Shown: positions 1 to 7,053, numbered from the stretch's first letter. The stretch is 7,242 nt of DNA from Rhodoferax sp. (GCA_024236015.1 JACKLK010000023.1:1-7242), one strand, 5' to 3'. Notes: a model not told the origin generated them from the sequence alone. Program-made: numbers and translations.

Positions 1-1
1 C

Positions 2-481
2 GCGCAGGTCGTCGACCAGCTCAAGACCAACCCCGACAGCCGGCGCATCATCGTCAGCGCCTGGAACGTGGCCGAGCTGTCGCAGATGGCCCTGATGCCC
101 TGCCACGCGTTCTTCCAGTTCTACGTGGCGCCAGGCCAGTCGCCTTCGGCTCCGGGAAAGCTCAGCTGCCAGCTCTATCAGCGCAGCGCCGACATCTTCC
201 TCGGCGTGCCCTTCAACATCGCCAGCTACGCGCTGCTGACGCACATGCTGGCGCAGCAGTGCGACCTGGACGTGGGCGACTTCATCTGGACCGGCGGCGA
301 CTGCCACATCTACGACAACCACGTGGAGCAGGTGCGCACGCAGCTGACCCGGGAGCCGCGGCCGTTCCCCGACCTGGTGATCAAGCGCCGGCCGGCTGCG
401 ATCTTCGACTACACCTTCGAGGACTTCGAGATCACCGGCTACGACCCTCACCCGGCGATCAAGGCGCCGGTGGCGGTGTGA
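2..481 (+). CDS. thyA: Thymidylate synthase, C-terminal part (5' end outside window)
   Basis: Converts dUMP to dTMP with methylene-tetrahydrofolate as carbon donor and reductant, releasing dihydrofolate; cytoplasmic. The open frame runs in from the left edge, so the N-terminal part is missing and no start can be assigned. About 159 residues are visible. Diagnostic pieces in order are the paired arginines that bind the dUMP phosphate of the partner subunit (RRIIVSAWN), the catalytic cysteine in MALMPCHAFFQFYV (Cys codon 101-103), the nucleotide-binding stretch QRSADIFLGVPFN, the GDCHIYDNH motif, and the family's C-terminus HPAIKAPVAV, which closes the active site. The stop is TGA at 479-481. 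The downstream gene converges on it with a 12-base gap. folA, which recycles its dihydrofolate product, lies about 660 bases further on. Identification is secure. Confidence 0.97.
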   Translation, partial: AQVVDQLKTNPDSRRIIVSAWNVAELSQMALMPCHAFFQFYVAPGQSPSAPGKLSCQLYQRSADIFLGVPFNIASYALLTHMLAQQCDLDVGDFIWTGGDCHIYDNHVEQVRTQLTREPRPFPDLVIKRRPAAIFDYTFEDFEITGYDPHPAIKAPVAV

Positions 482-493
482 TCGCGGTTCGAC

Positions 494-1084
494 TCAGGAT
501 TTGCCCAGCAGCAGCGGCTTGAGCGCGTCGTCGGCCGGCTTGTCGCCCAGCCAGATGCGCAGCACGGCGTTGTAGAACGCGGGCTCGTCGATCGGCGTGC
601 CCACGGGCTGGCCGCCGCGCGTGGCCACCAGGCCGGTGCCGGGTACCCAGTCCATGTGGATGACCTCACCCTCCTTCAGGTCGCCCTGGCGCGAGAAGGT
701 GCCCACGAAGGCCTCGATCTGCGACTGCAGGCGCTGGCGCTCGGCCTCGCCGGTGTTGTTGTTCAGGCCCTCGGTGAAGGCCTTGGCGAAGTCCTCGCCG
801 GTGAGCTTGCGCAGCAGGTGCAGCGTCACCCGCCGGGCGCCGGGGCTGGCCAGCACCTCGGCCGTGCTGCCCACCTTCTTCGGCAGGTAGAGGCCCATCG
901 CATAGACCTTGAAGAACACGCGCGTGCGCACGCCGGCACCGTTGAGCACCAGGGCCTGCCCGCCCACCGTGGCGCTGTCGGGTAGCGTGGCGCCGCCGAC
1001 TTCCACCGCCATGCCGTCACCCGGCACCGCCACGCTGGCCACGACCACGGCGGCAGCGGCCGCCAGAACCTGTCTCCTGTGCAT
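494..1084 (-). CDS. Exported chalcone isomerase-like protein (function unknown)
   Basis: Protein of 196 residues resembling the bacterial chalcone isomerase-like family (Chalcone_3 type), which is common beside folate genes in betaproteobacteria. The family shares the plant enzyme's fold but has no established bacterial reaction; fatty-acid or ligand binding has been suggested for related plant proteins. The start at 1084 is chosen because AGGAGGTG lies 7 bases upstream; an ATG 14 codons earlier would add an Arg-rich extension and has no such site. The N-terminus MHRRQVLAAAAAVVVA is a signal peptide with twin arginines at residues 3-4, so Tat export is possible, with cleavage near residues 19-26. 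The mature part has the family's opening (VGGATLPDSATVGG), then VRTRVFFKVYAMGLYLP and a C-terminal region with FYNAVLRIWLG. It is divergent from folA and convergent with thyA. The family call is good; the role is unknown. Confidence 0.85.
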   Translation of the reverse strand: MHRRQVLAAAAAVVVASVAVPGDGMAVEVGGATLPDSATVGGQALVLNGAGVRTRVFFKVYAMGLYLPKKVGSTAEVLASPGARRVTLHLLRKLTGEDFAKAFTEGLNNNTGEAERQRLQSQIEAFVGTFSRQGDLKEGEVIHMDWVPGTGLVATRGGQPVGTPIDEPAFYNAVLRIWLGDKPADDALKPLLLGKS

Positions 1085-1091
1085 CTCTGGG

Positions 1092-1099
1092 CACCTCCT
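1092..1099 (-). promoter_or_regulatory. Strong ribosome binding site of the chalcone isomerase-like gene
   Basis: On the minus strand this reads AGGAGGTG, an almost complete anti-16S match, 7 bases before the ATG at 1084. It decides the start codon in favour of 1084 over the in-frame ATG at 1126. Confidence 0.85.
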
Positions 1100-1105
1100 G
1101 CAGCG

Positions 1106-1133
1106 ATGGTAGCGCCGCCGCGGCACCGCACAA
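1106..1133 (-). promoter_or_regulatory. Candidate sigma-70 promoter for the chalcone isomerase-like gene
   Basis: Minus strand: TTGTGC (1133-1128), a 16-base spacer, then TACCAT (1111-1106), giving 3/6 and 4/6 matches to the -35 and -10 consensus. A start about 7 bases further on would give a leader of roughly 15-20 bases containing the ribosome binding site at 1099-1092. Placement is good but the match is moderate. The -35 overlaps the inverted repeat next to folA. Confidence 0.35.
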
Positions 1134-1140
1134 TCGGTGC
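1123..1140. repeat. Perfect inverted repeat directly abutting the folA start codon
   Basis: GCACCG (1123-1128), a six-base loop CACAAT, and CGGTGC (1135-1140); the folA ATG begins at 1141. It could form a hairpin in a folA leader RNA or be a small operator in the 56-base divergent region. There is no ribosome binding site between it and the ATG. Confidence 0.5.
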
Positions 1141-1668
1141 ATGTCCAGCGCGCCTCCTGCCCTGCCTCCCGTGAGCCTGATCGCCGCCGTGGCCCGCAAC
1201 GGCGCCATCGGCCGCGGCAACGACCTGCTGTGGACCGACCCGGCCGACCAGCGCCACTTTCGGCAAACCACGATGGGCTGCCCGGTCGTGATGGGCCGCC
1301 GCACCTGGGACTCGCTGCCGGCGCGATTCCGCCCGCTGCCAGGGCGCCGCAACGTGGTGGTCACCCGCAACGCGGGCTTCGACGCGCCCGGAGCCGAAAC
1401 GACACCCAGCCTGGACGCGGCACTCGCGCGGCTGTCCGATGCGCCGCGGGTCTTCGTCATCGGCGGCGGTGAGCTGTATGCGCTGGCGCTGCCACTGGCC
1501 GACACACTGGTGCTCACCGAGATCGACGCCGACCTCGACGGCGACACCTTCTTCCCGGCCGTCGACCGCGGCCTGTTCGACGAGACCGAGCGCCTGCCGC
1601 AGCAGGCCGCCGACGGCACCCGCTTCGCCTTCGTCACCTACCGGCGGCGTCCCCAGACTGTCGATTGA
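1141..1668 (+). CDS. folA: Dihydrofolate reductase
   Basis: Reduces dihydrofolate to tetrahydrofolate with NADPH in the cytoplasm, restoring the cofactor consumed by thymidylate synthase; trimethoprim target family. 175 residues, slightly longer than the usual ~160 because of a Pro-rich N-terminal extension before SLIAAVARNGAIG. Landmarks: catalytic Asp36 in PADQRHF (equivalent to E. coli Asp27), VVMGRRTWDSLP (residues 49-60), the RPLPGRRNVVV segment with the substrate carboxylate-binding Arg at about 69, the NADPH loop VFVIGGGELY (104-113), LTEID with Thr126, and GDTFFP near the C-terminus. The loop reads LLWTDP where E. coli has MPWNLP; I take this as a lineage variant. No good ribosome binding site precedes the ATG. 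A GTG at codon 11 (1171) is an alternative start that would remove the extension but also lacks a site. Its stop overlaps the -35 element of the next transcription unit. Confidence 0.96.
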   Translation: MSSAPPALPPVSLIAAVARNGAIGRGNDLLWTDPADQRHFRQTTMGCPVVMGRRTWDSLPARFRPLPGRRNVVVTRNAGFDAPGAETTPSLDAALARLSDAPRVFVIGGGELYALALPLADTLVLTEIDADLDGDTFFPAVDRGLFDETERLPQQAADGTRFAFVTYRRRPQTVD

Positions 1669-1693
1669 CAGTGCGGGCGGCGGCGCCTAGCGT
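1665..1693 (+). promoter_or_regulatory. Sigma-70-type promoter of the GH19 hydrolase/lipoprotein unit
   Basis: Perfect TTGACA (1665-1670) overlapping the folA stop codon, an optimal 17-base spacer, then TAGCGT (1688-1693), which keeps the first two and last positions of the -10 consensus. Transcription would start near 1700, about 23 bases before the ATG. It suggests the pair downstream has its own promoter and need not rely on folA read-through. The weak -10 implies possible help from an activator. Confidence 0.5.
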
Positions 1694-1712
1694 GCGTCGA
1701 CCACCCCCAACG

Positions 1713-1717
1713 AGGAG
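1713..1717 (+). promoter_or_regulatory. Ribosome binding site of the GH19 hydrolase gene
   Basis: AGGAG (within CGAGGAGACG), 5 bases before the ATG at 1723. This supports that start for the 263-residue protein and rules out a hidden N-terminal signal peptide further upstream. Confidence 0.8.
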
Positions 1718-1722
1718 ACGCC

Positions 1723-2514
1723 ATGGTCATCGCCCGAAGCGTCGGCATCGCCGGCCGCAACGACCTCACCGATGTGCTGGTCGTGCAGTTGCTGTTCAAC
1801 ATGAACCTGCCGCAGTTCAGCGCGCCGGTGCCGAAGAAGCTGGACACCGACGGCCGCATCGGCAGCAAGACGCTCAAGGCCATCGAGGCCTTCGAGACGC
1901 GGGTGATGGGGCTGCCCGAGTCCGACCAGATGGTCGCCCCCGGCGACGCCACCATCAAGGCGCTGCTCAAGGGCCTGCCCAAGGGGCCTTCGCCGGAGAA
2001 GCTGCAGCTGGTGATGCCGCGTGCGCTGGCCAGCAAGGTCAAGCTGTACTACGAGCCCCTGGTGGCCGGCATGACGCGCTACAAGATCACCACCGACCTG
2101 CGCATGGCGCACTTCATCGCTCAGCTGGCGCACGAGTCGGCATCCTTCCGCTACACCGAGGAGCTGGCCAGCGGCGACGCCTACGAGGGCCGCACCGACC
2201 TGGGCAACACCCAGTCCGGCGACGGCCGGCGCTTCAAGGGCCGCGGGCTGATCCAGTTGACCGGGCGCGCGAACTACGCCGAGTACAGCAAGGCCGCCGG
2301 CACCGACTACGTCGCGAAACCGCAGCTGCTGGCCAGCGACCCGTTCGCCGCCGTGGACGTGGCCTGCTGGTTCTGGCACACGCGCAAGCTCAATGCACTG
2401 GCCGATGCCGACGACGTGAAGGCCGTCACTCGCCGCATCAACGGCGGCTACAACGGGCTGGACGACCGCATCGAGTACCTGACGCGCGCCAAGGCGGTGC
2501 TGGGTCTGCGCTGA
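1723..2514 (+). CDS. GH19-family peptidoglycan/chitin hydrolase with N-terminal peptidoglycan-binding-like domain, no signal peptide
   Basis: 263 residues. Residues about 10-85 resemble a peptidoglycan-binding domain (DGRIGSKTLKAIEAF, 43-57). Residues about 100-260 are a glycoside hydrolase family 19 domain of the endolysin type, which cleaves the glycan of peptidoglycan or chitin. Visible motifs: AHESASFRYTEEL with the expected catalytic glutamates Glu138 and Glu146/147, the substrate loop DLGNTQSGDGRRFKGRG (about 158-175), LIQLTGRANYAEY (176-188), and RRINGGYNG near the end. No signal peptide, membrane segment, lipobox or C-terminal secretion domain is seen, so it cannot reach the cell wall by Sec or Tat; release would need a secretion machine, lysis or another route. 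It is followed without a gap by a lipoprotein gene. Alternatives are a domesticated phage endolysin (but no holin or spanin is present) or a secreted antibacterial effector. The family call is strong; the role is inferred. Confidence 0.9.
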   Translation: MVIARSVGIAGRNDLTDVLVVQLLFNMNLPQFSAPVPKKLDTDGRIGSKTLKAIEAFETRVMGLPESDQMVAPGDATIKALLKGLPKGPSPEKLQLVMPRALASKVKLYYEPLVAGMTRYKITTDLRMAHFIAQLAHESASFRYTEELASGDAYEGRTDLGNTQSGDGRRFKGRGLIQLTGRANYAEYSKAAGTDYVAKPQLLASDPFAAVDVACWFWHTRKLNALADADDVKAVTRRINGGYNGLDDRIEYLTRAKAVLGLR

Positions 2515-3096
2515 ATGCGGGAAGATGTTCGCGCCGCGGCAGCGGTCCTCTGCCTGCTGGCCCTGTCGGGTTGTGGTCCCGCACCAGCACCGGTCGCGGA
2601 CCCGGTGCTGCAAGCCCCAGAGGCCGAGCCGCCGGCGGTGGCTGCCCTGCCGCCTGACAGCGTGGTGGCGGGCTCGTTCGTGGTCACGGCGCAGGGGGAG
2701 CGTGTCGGTGACGTGCTCCATGTCCACCGACTGCTCGTGAAGCGGGCAGGCCAGCATCAAGCCGTGCAGCAGATCGAAGGCCTGGAGACGGAGACGCCAT
2801 GGCCCACCAGTCAGCCGGGGCTCGAGGCGCCGGACATGAATTTCGACGGCCACCCCGACCTGCGCCTGATGCTGTTCCGCGCGGCTGGCCCGAACACCCC
2901 ATGGCGGCACTGGCTGTACGAACCCGCCACGGAGCGCTTCGTCGCGAGCCCTGCGCTCGACGAACTGTCGCCAACGCGCTTCGACAGCAGCCACAGGTGG
3001 GTGGTGGTGGACTGGCGCGACGGTGCGGCACGCAGCGGCAGCGACGCCTACACCTGGCGGGACGGCCAGTTGCAGCCTGCAGACCTGGCACGCTGA
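2515..3096 (+). CDS. Lipoprotein resembling XAC2610-type hydrolase inhibitors; candidate immunity protein
   Basis: 193 residues. The N-terminus MREDVRAAAAVLCLLALSGC is a lipoprotein signal with lipobox LSGC, so Cys20 should be lipidated and the mature 174-residue protein anchored facing the periplasm. A Pro/Ala-rich linker (about 21-50) follows, then a compact domain. Residues 107-116 read DMNFDGHPDL, a DxNxDGxxD calcium-loop pattern, followed by YEPATERF and a Trp-rich C-terminus (WRDGAARSGSDAYTWRDG). This order (calcium loop, WLYxPxTxxF, FD, WRxGA, YxWxxGxL) is what I recall of XAC2610-related proteins; XAC2610 of Xanthomonas citri is the periplasmic lipoprotein that neutralises the GH19-containing effector XAC2609. 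The gene starts in TGAATG right after the hydrolase stop, with no ribosome binding site of its own, so it is probably translated by re-initiation. Lipoprotein call strong; family call moderate; function inferred. Confidence 0.8.
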   Translation: MREDVRAAAAVLCLLALSGCGPAPAPVADPVLQAPEAEPPAVAALPPDSVVAGSFVVTAQGERVGDVLHVHRLLVKRAGQHQAVQQIEGLETETPWPTSQPGLEAPDMNFDGHPDLRLMLFRAAGPNTPWRHWLYEPATERFVASPALDELSPTRFDSSHRWVVVDWRDGAARSGSDAYTWRDGQLQPADLAR

Positions 3097-3110
3097 GGCG
3101 CGCGACGCGA

Positions 3111-3133
3111 ACGGCACGGCGCACCGTGCCCGT
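3111..3133 (+). terminator. Stem-loop after the hydrolase/lipoprotein unit, possible terminator
   Basis: GGCACGG (3113-3119), loop CGCA, CCGTGCC (3124-3130) is a perfect 7-bp stem, extendable to ACGGCACGG against CCGTGCCCGT with one bulged C. It lies 15 bases after the lipoprotein stop. No T-run follows, so classical intrinsic termination is doubtful. The rest of the 187-base gap to 3283 holds no recognisable gene or clear promoter. Confidence 0.4.
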
Positions 3134-3283
3134 CAGGTGCAACTGGACAATGGGTACGTTTGGCCGCAGGCGCCCGGGCGGGCCTCACGGTGATCTTCAC
3201 GGCCAGGCTGCAGCCGATCAACGGACCGGCAGACCTCCAGGTCGTCGCGCTCAAGACGGGCCGGCGACCGCCGAAAACGACGC

Positions 3284-4324
3284 ATGACGCCAACGCCGGC
3301 CAGCACGGCGGGGATGACGGTGCTCGTCGTCGATGACAGCCCGGTCATGCGCCGCGTGCTGTGCGACATGCTGATCGCTCACGGACATCGCCCGCTGGAG
3401 GCCGCCGACGGCAACGCGGCGCTGGCCCAGTTCGGCGCGCACCGGCCCGATCTGGTGCTGCTGGACGTCGAGCTTCCCGGGCAGGATGGCTACGCGGTGG
3501 CGCGTGCGATACGCGCTGCCGAGGCTGGCAGCTGGACGCCGATCATCTTCCTGTCGGGGCATGGCGACGATCGCAGCCTGTGGGACGGCATCTCCGCCGG
3601 CGGAGACGACTACCTGACCAAGCCGGTTGGCTCGCTGGCCCTGATGGCCAAGCTCCACGCGATGCAGCGCCTGCAGCGCATGCGGCGGCGCCTGGTGGAG
3701 CTCTCGGCCGAACTTCAGGAGGCCAACGAACGGCTGGAGAACCTGAGCCGCGTCGACCCGTTGACCGGTCTGGGCAACCGTCGCGACTTCGACCTCCGCC
3801 TGGCTTCCGAACTCGATCGCTGCCGGCGGGAGGGCAAACCGATGACGCTGATGTTGTGCGACGTCGACCACTTCAAGCGCTACAACGACTGGCTTGGGCA
3901 CCCTGCCGGGGATGCCTGCCTGAAGGCATTGGCCGAGGTGCTGCGCGGCGTGGTCTCGCAGCGCCCACGCCACGCCGCCTGCCGCTATGGCGGCGAGGAA
4001 TTCGCACTGCTGCTGCCCGAGGCCCCGCCCAGCGGTGCGCTGGCCATGGCGCGCGTGCTCCAGCGGGTGCTCGCGTCGCGTGCCCTGCCGCACCCGAAAT
4101 CGAAGGTGTCGCCGTACGTCACGCTGTCGGGCGGCATCACCACCTGCACGCCCGACGATCGAACCAACGCGGCCGATTTGGTGCTGCGCGCCGACGCCGC
4201 GCTCTACACCGCCAAGCAGGGTGGCCGGGCGCGGTTCTGGAGCTTCGACATGCAGGTCGAAGCCATCATCCCAGGCATGCCCCGGTCGGCATGCGATACC
4301 AGTAGCGACGACGGCTGGCGATGA
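3284..4324 (+). CDS. Response regulator with GGDEF diguanylate cyclase output domain
   Basis: 346 residues, layout of WspR/PleD-like cyclases: makes cyclic di-GMP from two GTP when the receiver domain is phosphorylated. Receiver domain about 12-125: acidic pair Asp17-Asp18, phospho-acceptor Asp61 in LLDVELPGQDG, switch Ser91 in FLSGHGDD, and Lys113 in LTKP. Residues about 127-157 form a charged coiled-coil stalk. GGDEF domain from DPLTGLGNRR (158-167), metal-binding Asp193 in CDVDHFKRYND (192-202), and active-site RYGGEEF (234-240). The inhibitory RxxD site five residues before GGEEF reads RPRH (227-230), so product inhibition may be weakened. A tail of about 25 residues after GRARFW has no recognised domain. 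No ribosome binding site is strong at either ATG 3284 or the in-frame ATG 3314, so the start is uncertain by 10 codons. No partner kinase is seen in the window. It is followed by GC-rich hairpins. Confidence 0.94.
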   Translation: MTPTPASTAGMTVLVVDDSPVMRRVLCDMLIAHGHRPLEAADGNAALAQFGAHRPDLVLLDVELPGQDGYAVARAIRAAEAGSWTPIIFLSGHGDDRSLWDGISAGGDDYLTKPVGSLALMAKLHAMQRLQRMRRRLVELSAELQEANERLENLSRVDPLTGLGNRRDFDLRLASELDRCRREGKPMTLMLCDVDHFKRYNDWLGHPAGDACLKALAEVLRGVVSQRPRHAACRYGGEEFALLLPEAPPSGALAMARVLQRVLASRALPHPKSKVSPYVTLSGGITTCTPDDRTNAADLVLRADAALYTAKQGGRARFWSFDMQVEAIIPGMPRSACDTSSDDGWR

Positions 4325-4355
4325 CCCCGGCACGGTGGCCGGGGAACCCGGCCAC
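4325..4355 (+). terminator. Two overlapping, mutually exclusive GC-rich hairpins after the cyclase stop
   Basis: Starting on the base after the stop codon, CCCCGGC (4325-4331) pairs with GCCGGGG (4338-4344) around a 6-base loop. Alternatively GTGGCCGGG (4335-4343) pairs with CCCGGCCAC (4347-4355), a perfect 9-bp stem with a 3-base loop (or 8 bp with a 5-base loop). The two cannot form together. No T-run follows (the next bases are GCTGTTCCCCC), so this is either an atypical terminator or an mRNA 3'-end stabiliser. Confidence 0.45.
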
Positions 4356-4484
4356 GCTGTTCCCCCGCCGCAGCCACCGGCCGACGCCCACCAGGCCCGG
4401 ACGGCGCCGTCGCAGCGGCGGCCCCGCCTGGCCATGCCGACGTTCGGCGCAGTGCCGCCGCCCCCATGCCACTTGGCCCCTTGT

Positions 4485-4504
4485 ACGATCAGTTGTCTGG
4501 TCGT
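4485..4504. repeat. Near-perfect dyad upstream of the exonuclease gene, operator-like
   Basis: ACGATCAG (4485-4492), spacer TTGT, CTGGTCGT (4497-4504): 7 of 8 pairs match and the eighth is a G-T wobble. It lies in the 291-base non-coding stretch between the cyclase and exonuclease genes, just upstream of and touching a weak candidate promoter. It could be a regulator binding site or an RNA stem. Apart from this and the 3' hairpins, I see nothing recognisable in 4325-4615. Confidence 0.35.
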
Positions 4505-4531
4505 TGGACCTTGGGCTCCGACGGCCAGAAT
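4504..4531 (+). promoter_or_regulatory. Weak candidate promoter for the exonuclease III gene
   Basis: TTGGAC (4504-4509), a 16-base spacer, CAGAAT (4526-4531): 3/6 and 4/6 matches to the sigma-70 consensus. It would give a leader of about 78 bases. It is the best placed of several poor matches in this gap. Confidence 0.22.
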
Positions 4532-4615
4532 CCGTTGCCCGCGTGACGCCGCCGTTCCTGGCGGATTTCCTTGTTCGGGTGCCGGGCCCGCAACCTCCAG
4601 CAGATCAGGACGATC

Positions 4616-5398
4616 TTGAAACTCGCCACCTGGAACGTGAACTCCCTCGCCGTGCGCCTGTCGCAGGTGCTGGACTGGCTGGCCGCCAATCCGGTCGACG
4701 CGCTGGTGCTGCAGGAAACCAAGCTCACCGACGACAAGTTCCCGCACGCCGAGTTCGCCGCCGCCGGCTACGCGGCGCAGTGGCACGGGCAGAAGACCTA
4801 CAACGGCGTGGCCCTGCTGTCGCGCTCGCCGGCACTGGACGTGGTGCGCAACATCCCCGGCTTCGACGACGAGCAGGCGCGCGTGATCACCGGCACGGTG
4901 GACGGCCCGCTGGGTCCGGTCCGCTGCATCGGCGGCTACTTCCCCAACGGCCAGGCGCCCGACAGCGACAAGTTCGTCTACAAGATGCGCTGGCTCGACG
5001 CGCTGCACGACTGGGTGCGTGCCGAGATGGCCGCGCATCCGCAGCTGGTGCTGATGGGCGACTTCAACGTGGCGCCGGAAGACCGCGACGTGTACGACCC
5101 CGTGGCCTGGGCCGGGCAGATCCACTGCACGCCGGAGGAACGGGCGCAGTTCCAGCGGCTGATCGACCTCGGCCTGACCGACGCCTTCCGCCTCTTCGAG
5201 CAGCCGCCCAAGAGCTGGAGCTGGTGGGACTACCGCAACCTGGCCTTCCGCAAGAACCAGGGCCTGCGCATCGACCACATCCTGGTCAGCCCGGTGCTCA
5301 GGCCGCGCGTGGCCGCCTGCAGCATCGACAAGCTGCCACGCAAGAACGAGCGGCCCAGCGACCACGCGCCGGTGGTCGTCGAACTGGCCGCGGGCTGA
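4616..5398 (+). CDS. xthA: Exodeoxyribonuclease III (AP endonuclease family), TTG start
   Basis: 260 residues, the usual family length. It is a Mg-dependent 3'-5' exonuclease on double-stranded DNA that also cleaves at abasic sites in base-excision repair. Family motifs are all present: LATWNVNSL at the N-terminus (metal/substrate Asn7), VLQETK with metal-binding Glu34, YNGVALLSR, GYFPNG, LMGDFNVAP with Asp149 and Asn151, SWSWWDYR, LRIDHILVS, and the catalytic SDHAPVV with Asp249-His250. The start is taken as TTG 4616 because the family begins directly with MKLATWNVNS and AGGA lies 5 bases upstream (4607-4610). A second in-frame TTG at 4571 would add 15 unrelated residues. No ATG is available near the conserved N-terminus. 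It converges with ntrC, with 25 bases between the stops. Identification is firm. Confidence 0.95.
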   Translation: MKLATWNVNSLAVRLSQVLDWLAANPVDALVLQETKLTDDKFPHAEFAAAGYAAQWHGQKTYNGVALLSRSPALDVVRNIPGFDDEQARVITGTVDGPLGPVRCIGGYFPNGQAPDSDKFVYKMRWLDALHDWVRAEMAAHPQLVLMGDFNVAPEDRDVYDPVAWAGQIHCTPEERAQFQRLIDLGLTDAFRLFEQPPKSWSWWDYRNLAFRKNQGLRIDHILVSPVLRPRVAACSIDKLPRKNERPSDHAPVVVELAAG

Positions 5399-5423
5399 AG
5401 CCGACCTCGCCGCGTCTGGGCGA

Positions 5424-5438
<15 letters not shown>
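5395..5438. terminator. Long-range inverted repeat between convergent xthA and ntrC, possible bidirectional terminator
   Basis: CTGAAGC (5395-5401) and GCTTCAG (5432-5438) are perfect complements 30 bases apart. An inner TCGCC/GGCGA stem lies in the interval. It spans both stop codons. There is no T-run and the loop is long, so a terminator role is only possible. Confidence 0.25.
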
Positions 5439-6968
<1,530 letters not shown>

Positions 6969-7053
6969 GCGGCGCGTTTCTCTCGTCAGTCGCCCAGCCG
7001 CCCGAAACCACGTGTGCCCGGGTGGGCAGCGAGTGGATGCGAGCAGGCAGGCT

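Noticed and set aside
472..496. Terminator between convergent thyA and the chalcone isomerase-like gene
   Set aside because: Only 12 bases separate the stops; a loose GCGATC/GATCGC repeat exists but has no T-run and is too spread out.
1723..2514. Prophage lysis cassette
   Set aside because: Although GH19 endolysins are common in phages, there is no holin, spanin, integrase or structural gene, and both flanks are core metabolic genes.
1687..3117. Minus-strand open frame of about 476 codons opposite the hydrolase/lipoprotein pair
   Set aside because: Shadow of two clear + strand genes; composition rich in Arg, His, Gln and Val and no recognisable domain.
3097..3283. Possible remnant gene or promoter between the lipoprotein and cyclase genes
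   Set aside because: Short frames on both strands show no familiar protein. TGGACA at 3144-3149 resembles a -35 but has no -10 at a proper distance.
3251..5365. Long minus-strand open frame of about 704 codons across the cyclase and exonuclease genes
   Set aside because: It is antisense to two genes with full sets of family motifs, crosses a non-coding gap, and has the His/Gln/Arg/Val-rich composition of GC-rich shadow frames.
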